Source: Rhodocyclales bacterium
GTDB taxonomy: Bacteria; Pseudomonadota; Gammaproteobacteria; Burkholderiales; Rhodocyclaceae
Reading direction: 5' to 3'
NCBI GenBank assembly: GCA_016235745.1
Contig: JACRJA010000039.1
Coordinates: forward strand, 1-64,000
Length of the DNA stretch: 64,000 nucleotides
Part shown: piece after piece, positions 59,157 to 64,000 of the stretch
How the letters are laid out: the number at the start of each line of letters is the position of its first letter
Position numbering within the stretch: the stretch's first letter is position 1
The notes under the pieces: model-generated
Database searches by the model: none
What the model was told of the DNA's origin: nothing
What the model saw: only the letters and a program-made list of their open reading frames with translations
Made by a program: the position numbers and the translations under genes

Positions 59157-60599
59157 TCACGCATGAGCCGGAGCCAGCACCGGCGCATCGACGGGCTTGG
59201 CACCCGCGACGGTCTTGAACACGTTGTAGGCCATCACCAGCATCCCAACCAGGAAGAGCAGCCCGCCGAGCACACGGATGGTCCAGAAGGGATAGGAGGC
59301 CTTCACCGCCTCGACGAAGGCATAGGTGAGCGTGCCATCCGGGTTCGTGGCGCGCCACATCAGGCCCTGCATCACGCCCGAGATCCACATGGAGGCGATG
59401 TAGAGCACGATGCCGATGGTGGCGATCCAGAAGTGGGCGGTGACGAGATCCTTGGAATACATCTCGACCTTGCCGTAGAGCCGCGGGATCAGGTAGTAGA
59501 GCGAACCGATGGTCACCATCGCCACCCAGCCGAGCGCGCCGGAGTGCACGTGACCCACGGTCCAGTCGGTGTAGTGCGACAGGGCATTGACCGTCTTCAC
59601 CGACATCATCGGACCTTCGAAGGTCGACATGCCGTAGAAGGAGAGCGACACGATGAGAAACTTGAGGATCGGGTCGTCACGCAGCTTGTGCCAGGCACCG
59701 GAGAGCGTCATGATGCCGTTGATCATCCCGCCCCAGGACGGCGCGAGCAGAATGAGCGAGAAGATCATGCCGAGCGACTGGGTCCAGTCGGGCAGCGCGG
59801 TGTAGTGCAGATGGTGCGGACCGGCCCACATGTAGGTGAAGATGAGGGCCCAGAAGTGCACCACCGACAGGCGGTAGGAATACACCGGACGGCCGGCCTG
59901 CTTGGGCACGAAGTAGTACATCATGCCGAGGAACCCGGCGGTGAGGAAGAAGCCCACGGCGTTGTGGCCATACCACCACTGCACCATGGCGTCCTGCGCC
60001 CCGGCGTAGGCCGAGTAGGACTTCGGCGTGAGAAGACCGGCAGAGAGCACCGGGAGTTCGGCACTATTGACCACGTGCAGCAGCGCCACGGCGATGATGA
60101 AGGCACCGTAGAACCAGTTGGCCACGTAGATGTGGCTCACCTTGCGCATGGCGATGGTGCCGAAGAAGACCACGGCGTAGGCCACCCAAACCAGGGTGAT
60201 GAGGATGTCGATCGGCCATTCGAGCTCGGCGTATTCCTTGCCGGAGGTAAAACCGAGCGGCAGCGACAATGCGGCGAGCACGATCACCAGCTGCCAGCCC
60301 CAGAAGGTGAAGGCCGCCAGGCCCGGCGCGAACAGCCGGGTGTGGCAGGTGCGCTGTACCACGTAGTAGGACGTGGCGAAGAGCGCCGAGCCGCCGAACG
60401 CGAAAATCACCGCGTTCGTGTGCAAGGGGCGCAAGCGCCCGAAGTGGAACCACTCGCCGAGCTGCGGGAAATTCAGCTGCGGCCAGACCAGCTGGGCGGC
60501 GATCAACACCCCGACCAGCATGCCTACGATGCCCCACACCACCGCCATGATGGCGAACTGGCGCACGACTTTGTAGTTATAAGTCGTTTCCGTTTGCAT
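59157..60599 (-). CDS. ccoN: cbb3 oxidase catalytic subunit I
   Basis: 480 residues, about twelve membrane spans. Heme and CuB histidines lie in [51 protein letters not shown] and [17 protein letters not shown]. This is the high-affinity heme-copper oxidase core for respiration at low oxygen. The true start is ATG 60599 (a GTG two codons earlier is possible). An FNR-type promoter lies upstream, and ccoOQP follow as one operon. Confidence 0.96.
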   Translation of the reverse strand: MQTETTYNYKVVRQFAIMAVVWGIVGMLVGVLIAAQLVWPQLNFPQLGEWFHFGRLRPLHTNAVIFAFGGSALFATSYYVVQRTCHTRLFAPGLAAFTFWGWQLVIVLAALSLPLGFTSGKEYAELEWPIDILITLVWVAYAVVFFGTIAMRKVSHIYVANWFYGAFIIAVALLHVVNSAELPVLSAGLLTPKSYSAYAGAQDAMVQWWYGHNAVGFFLTAGFLGMMYYFVPKQAGRPVYSYRLSVVHFWALIFTYMWAGPHHLHYTALPDWTQSLGMIFSLILLAPSWGGMINGIMTLSGAWHKLRDDPILKFLIVSLSFYGMSTFEGPMMSVKTVNALSHYTDWTVGHVHSGALGWVAMVTIGSLYYLIPRLYGKVEMYSKDLVTAHFWIATIGIVLYIASMWISGVMQGLMWRATNPDGTLTYAFVEAVKASYPFWTIRVLGGLLFLVGMLVMAYNVFKTVAGAKPVDAPVLAPAHA

Positions 60600-60667
60600 G
60601 GTCACCTCTCCAAGATAGAGAACTTACCGAAATCACCCCGGCGCGTCCGCCGACTGCGACAGGCGGT

Positions 60668-60708
60668 AGGATACGCCGCACGTGCAAAGTCGTGTTGACT
60701 TCAGTCAA
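60668..60708 (-). promoter_or_regulatory. FNR-type promoter of ccoNOQP
   Basis: The palindrome TTGACTTCAGTCAA (60695-60708), extended to TGTTGAC-N4-GTCAACA, is centred at 60701.5. On the minus strand TATCCT (60673-60668) is a plausible -10, which would place transcription start near 60661. The FNR site is then centred about 41 bases upstream, the class II activator position. Half-sites are TTGAC, not TTGAT. Confidence 0.6.
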
Positions 60709-60765
60709 CATTTTAGTCGATGACGTAGAAAACACGGGAAAAGTGTGGCGGCAGGGACAAAAAAA

Positions 60766-60787
60766 GGGGCACGCCCCAGCGTGCCCC
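60766..60787 (-). terminator. Intrinsic terminator of the ccoI-ccoS transcript
   Basis: GGGGCACG (60766-60773) and CGTGCCCC (60780-60787) form a perfect 8-bp stem with a 6-base loop. On the minus strand a run of seven Ts follows. It separates ccoIS from the ccoN promoter 60 bases further on. Confidence 0.85.
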
Positions 60788-60876
60788 AACCCCAACAGAG
60801 AGACAAGGAACCCAAAAACGGCTTGGACTCACACCCAAACCGAGGGGAATTCTATTCCTCGTCTTCATAGAGGGTT

Positions 60877-60890
60877 TTGACGCAAGTCAA
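60877..60890. promoter_or_regulatory. Second FNR-like palindrome at the ccoS 3' end
   Basis: TTGACGCAAGTCAA, within a TTTGAC-N4-GTCAAA palindrome, overlaps the last codon and stop of ccoS. It has the same half-sites as the ccoN site and lies 182 bases from it. It is too far for direct activation of ccoN, so it may be an auxiliary or relic site. Confidence 0.4.
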
Positions 60891-61099
60891 ACAACATCAC
60901 TTTTTTCTTCGTCCACCGGCTTGGCTGCAGCAGGCGCCGCATCGCTGGGGCCGGCCTCGTCCCGATCGTCGAAGAGGACGCGGTAGGCCGGCCCCTGCAG
61001 GTCGTCGAACTGCCCGCTCTTCACCGACCACCAGAAGACGAGGCCGATGACGAACACCAGCACCACCGACAAAGGGATCAGAATGTAGAGGCTTTCCAT
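60887..61099 (-). CDS. ccoS: cbb3 oxidase maturation protein CcoS
   Basis: 70 residues. ESLYILIPLSVVLVFVIGLV gives one membrane span, followed by FWWSVKSGQFDDLQGPAYRV, the diagnostic FWW.V.SGQFDDL..PA block of CcoS. It is needed for cofactor insertion into cbb3 oxidase. It follows ccoI by four bases. The C-terminal tail is longer and more Ala-rich than the shortest relatives. Confidence 0.93.
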   Translation of the reverse strand: MESLYILIPLSVVLVFVIGLVFWWSVKSGQFDDLQGPAYRVLFDDRDEAGPSDAAPAAAKPVDEEKSDVV

Positions 61100-61103
61100 G
61101 GTC

Positions 61104-63566
61104 TCACCTCACGCGCTGCAGGCGCAACGCATTGAGCACCACGCCCAGGGAACTCGCCGCCATCCCGAGCCCTGCCATCCACGGCGTCACCCAGCCGGCC
61201 ATGGCAAAAGGGATGGCCAGCAGATTGTAGGCAAAGGCCCAGCGATGGTTTTGCGCCACGATCGCCAGCGTGCGACGCGCATGACGTATGGCGCGCGCGA
61301 TGCCGGAAAGATCGTCCCCGAGCAGAACGACGTCGGCATTGAGCCGGGCGAGATCCGCCCCTCCGCCCATGGCCACCGAGACATGCGCCCCCGCGAGCAC
61401 CGGCGCGTCGTTGACGCCATCACCGACCATGGCGACCACCCGCCCCGCTTGCGCCATCACTTGACGCAGGGCATCGATCTTGCCTTCGGGCGTGAGCCCA
61501 GCGCGGACCTCGTCGATGGCGAGCGAGCGCGCCACCGCTTGCGCGATCTCCGGCGCATCGCCGGAGAGCAGATGCGTGCGCAGGCCAAGCCCATGGAGCT
61601 CACGCAGCAACGCCGGAGCTTCCTCGCGCAGGACATCGGACAGGCCGAAAACGGCGATCCAGCCGGCTTCGTCCCCCAGCGCCACGCGCGTGAGGGCGCG
61701 ATCGTCCCTGGTGCGCGGCATCGCCTCGAGAGGCAGCCCAAGCGTGGAGGCCACCCAGTCGGGGCGGCCGATGCAGGTCCGTTTGCCGGCGACCCGGGCA
61801 CTCAAGCCGTGGCCGGTGACGGCCTCGAATGCCACGATGGGCGCGTTTGCAGGGACCGTCCCGGCGAAGGCACGCGCGATGGGATGCTCGCTCGCCGCCT
61901 CCAGCGCCGCGGCGAGCGCCTGCGCCTGCCGTGCGTCGCGCCCGGGAGCCGGCAGGATCTCGACCACGCTCAGCTGCCCGCGCGTGAGCGTACCGGTCTT
62001 GTCGAAGGCGATGTCGGTGAGCTGCGCCAAGGTTTCGAGGGCATGGCCGCGCGTCACCAACACCCCCGAGCGCATCAAGGCGTCGGTGGCCGCCGTCAAG
62101 GCCACCGGGGTGGCCAGCGACAGAGCGCAGGGGCAGGCAACGACGAGCACCGAGACGACGATGGGAACGATACGGGAGGGATCGATCCAGGCCCACAGCC
62201 CGAGGGTGATCACGGCCAGCCCCAGCACCGCGACGATGAAACGGCCGGCATAGCGGTCGGCGAGCGAGGCAAGCGCCGGTTTCTCGCTTTGGGCGCGCTC
62301 CATCGCCCGGCGGATGGTGGCAAGGCGCGTCTCCTCGCCGACGCGCTCCACCGCGATCTCCAGCACGCCACCGCCGTTGAGGCTGCCGCCGAGCACCAGA
62401 TCCCCTTCGGTTTTGGGGATGGGGCGGCTCTCCCCAGTGAGGATGGCTTCGCTCACTTCGCTGTGCCCCAAACCCACGCGTCCGTCGACGGGGATGGTCT
62501 GTCCGGGACGCACGCGGATGCGATCTCCCGGCGCGAGCCGCGCCACCGGCACCCGTTCCCAGACGCCAGCCTCGAGCCGTTCGGTCACCGCGGGGATGAC
62601 GCGGGCGACCTCCTCCAAGCCGCGCACCGCCCGCTGGCGCGCGAGCATCTCGAGGAAACGCCCTCCCAGCAAAAAGAAGGCGAACATCGACACCGAATCG
62701 AAGTAGACCTCGCCCTGGCCGCTGACGGTGGCCCAGAGGCTGGCGAGGAACGCCACGCCGATACCCAGCGCCACCGGCACGTCCATGCCAATGCGCCGCA
62801 GCTTCAGGTCGCGCCAGGCGTTGACGAAGAAGGGTCCGCAGGAATAAAACACCGCCGGCAGCGTCAGCACGAGGCTTGCCCAATGCAGCAGGCGCTCGAT
62901 GTCGGCCGGCATGTCCCCTTCCCCCGCGAGGTACGTGGGGATGGCGTACATCATCACCTGCATCGAGGCGAAGCCGGCCACGAAGACGCGCCACAGCATG
63001 GAACGGCGTTCGCGCTGCGCCACTTCCTCGGCCTTCTTCGGATCGAAGGGATGGGCGCGATAGCCGATCTCGGCGATCGCCGTGAGGATGCGCGACAGGC
63101 TGGTACGCCCGGGGTCCCAGCGCACCAGCGCACGGCGGGTGGCGTAGTTGATCTCGACGTGGGTGACGCCCGGCTGGCGGCGCAGGTGCTGTTCGTTGAG
63201 CCAGACACAGGCCGCGCAGGTGATGCCTTCGAGGATGAGCGTGACCTCACGCTCGTGCTCGCCCACCGGCCGCGAGACCTGCTCGGTGAGCTCGGGCAGA
63301 TCGAAGGATTCGAGCTCGCGCACCACCTCGGGCAAGGCTTCGCGCACCGGCTCGGGCAGGGCATCGCGGTGGCGGTAATAGTCGGACAAGCCGTTATCGA
63401 CGATGGCCTGGGCCACGGCGGCACAGCCCGCGCAGCACATGCGCCGCGCCTGACCGTCGATCAGCACGGTGAAATGCGTCTGGGGCGGGATCGACAGGCC
63501 GCAGTGATAGCAGCTTTCCTCTGCGCCGGCGGCGCTCTGTGCTCGCTCCAAGGTGGTCTCGTTCAT
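61104..63566 (-). CDS. ccoI: Copper-transporting P1B-type ATPase for cbb3 oxidase, CcoI/FixI
   Basis: 820 residues. The N-terminus has a CYHCG..., CCAGC metal-binding segment and a GITCAACVWL ferredoxin-like domain. The ATPase core shows VSVLVVACPCALSLATPVAL (CPC in the ion path), IAFDKTGTLTRGQL (phosphorylated Asp), ILTGESRPIPKTEGD and AMVGDGVNDAPVLAGAHV. It exports copper across the inner membrane for oxidase assembly. It is followed by ccoS. Confidence 0.95.
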   Translation of the reverse strand: MNETTLERAQSAAGAEESCYHCGLSIPPQTHFTVLIDGQARRMCCAGCAAVAQAIVDNGLSDYYRHRDALPEPVREALPEVVRELESFDLPELTEQVSRPVGEHEREVTLILEGITCAACVWLNEQHLRRQPGVTHVEINYATRRALVRWDPGRTSLSRILTAIAEIGYRAHPFDPKKAEEVAQRERRSMLWRVFVAGFASMQVMMYAIPTYLAGEGDMPADIERLLHWASLVLTLPAVFYSCGPFFVNAWRDLKLRRIGMDVPVALGIGVAFLASLWATVSGQGEVYFDSVSMFAFFLLGGRFLEMLARQRAVRGLEEVARVIPAVTERLEAGVWERVPVARLAPGDRIRVRPGQTIPVDGRVGLGHSEVSEAILTGESRPIPKTEGDLVLGGSLNGGGVLEIAVERVGEETRLATIRRAMERAQSEKPALASLADRYAGRFIVAVLGLAVITLGLWAWIDPSRIVPIVVSVLVVACPCALSLATPVALTAATDALMRSGVLVTRGHALETLAQLTDIAFDKTGTLTRGQLSVVEILPAPGRDARQAQALAAALEAASEHPIARAFAGTVPANAPIVAFEAVTGHGLSARVAGKRTCIGRPDWVASTLGLPLEAMPRTRDDRALTRVALGDEAGWIAVFGLSDVLREEAPALLRELHGLGLRTHLLSGDAPEIAQAVARSLAIDEVRAGLTPEGKIDALRQVMAQAGRVVAMVGDGVNDAPVLAGAHVSVAMGGGADLARLNADVVLLGDDLSGIARAIRHARRTLAIVAQNHRWAFAYNLLAIPFAMAGWVTPWMAGLGMAASSLGVVLNALRLQRVR

Positions 63567-63594
63567 CCCCGCCTTCGTTCGTCTCCGCTACGCT

Positions 63595-64000
63595 TCATTT
63601 CGCCCCCATGCGGATGGCGCCGTCGAGCCGGATCACTTCCCCGTTGAGATAGGCGTTCTCGACGATGTGCCGCACCAGAGCGGCATATTCAGCCGGACGG
63701 CCCATGCGCGAAGGGAAAGGCACCATCTTGCCCAGGGACTCCTGCACTTCGGCCGGCATCCCCAGCAACATGGGCGTTTCCATGATCCCTGGGGCGATGG
63801 TCATCACCCGGATCCCCCAGCGGGCCAACTCGCGCGCCGCCGTCAGGGTGAGCGATACGACTCCGCCTTTGGAGGCCGCATAGGCCGCCTGCCCGATCTG
63901 GCCGTCGAAAGCGGCCACGGAGGCCGTATTGACGATGACGCCGCGTTCCCCCTCGGCGTTGGGCTCGTTGGCGCTCATGCGGGCGGCGGCCAGGCGCATC
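63595..64000 (-). CDS. Short-chain 3-hydroxyacyl-CoA dehydrogenase, partial
   Basis: The last 134 residues of an SDR protein; the N-terminal cofactor-binding part lies beyond the right edge. [20 protein letters not shown] with the catalytic Ser, then [20 protein letters not shown] (YxxxK), [16 protein letters not shown] and a C-terminal [16 protein letters not shown] match type II 3-hydroxyacyl-CoA dehydrogenases (fatty-acid and isoleucine breakdown). Its stop lies 28 bases upstream of the ccoI start, so ccoI may be read from its transcript. Confidence 0.8.
   Translation of the reverse strand, partial: MRLAAARMSANEPNAEGERGVIVNTASVAAFDGQIGQAAYAASKGGVVSLTLTAARELARWGIRVMTIAPGIMETPMLLGMPAEVQESLGKMVPFPSRMGRPAEYAALVRHIVENAYLNGEVIRLDGAIRMGAK

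Overview
The window is about 64 kb of high-GC proteobacterial chromosome. It looks betaproteobacterial: the gene pairings ribF-ileS-lspA-fkpB-ispH, nadE-glnB, lolA-rarA and hemN-fnr, a cbb3 oxidase cluster, PHA synthase and FolE2 together suggest a Rhodocyclales/Hydrogenophilales-type, microaerobic to facultatively anaerobic respiratory organism. The taxon is an inference from gene content only. I saw no rRNA, tRNA or CRISPR array.

Region 1 (1-1,620) is a scrap zone. It holds broken IS3-like and IS5-like transposase pieces, short repeats, and one intact MazE/MazF-type toxin-antitoxin pair with its own promoter.

Region 2 (1,624-14,337, all minus strand) is an ABC-transporter-dependent surface polysaccharide (O-antigen type) operon. 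A good sigma70 promoter (14,371-14,399) precedes wzm, wzt, a 1,284-residue methyltransferase/kinase-like/coiled-coil/double-glycosyltransferase fusion, a C-terminally truncated acyltransferase, two GT2 glycosyltransferases, and a WbpV-WbpL-WbpM-like trio (reductase, initiating sugar-phosphate transferase, 4,6-dehydratase). IS-end-like sequences and a second copy of a short repeat from Region 1 bracket it, so it reads as an exchangeable island next to murI. The fusion protein resembles the O-antigen chain terminator WbdD joined to two glycosyltransferases. Its coiled coil is encoded by a 42-bp tandem repeat lying at a base-composition boundary. This is the most novel item in the window.

Region 3 (14,612-27,908) is core genome: murI-queG on the minus strand, then tsaE-amiC and a stop/start-overlapping run ribF-ileS-lspA-fkpB-ispH-xseB-ispA-dxs (translation, lipoprotein maturation and the MEP isoprenoid pathway), then folE2 with a terminator.

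Region 4 (27,964-43,815) holds a MaoC/PhaJ-like hydratase, a PAS protein with a degenerate EAL domain, pntAa-pntAb-pntB with a small secreted protein, serS, a PotFGHI polyamine importer, a small conserved gene, and rarA-lolA-ftsK.

Region 5 (43,970-48,074) holds trxB-smr on the plus strand, facing glnB-nadE and ppa on the minus strand.

Region 6 (48,293-63,566) is about low-oxygen life: a SafE/TauE-like membrane protein, hemN and fnr (divergent, sharing an FNR box), phaC with a beta-CASP nuclease, a universal stress protein, and the cbb3 oxidase genes ccoNOQP, ccoG, fixH, ccoI and ccoS. FNR-like palindromes lie at ccoN and at the end of ccoS. The window ends inside a short-chain dehydrogenase gene.
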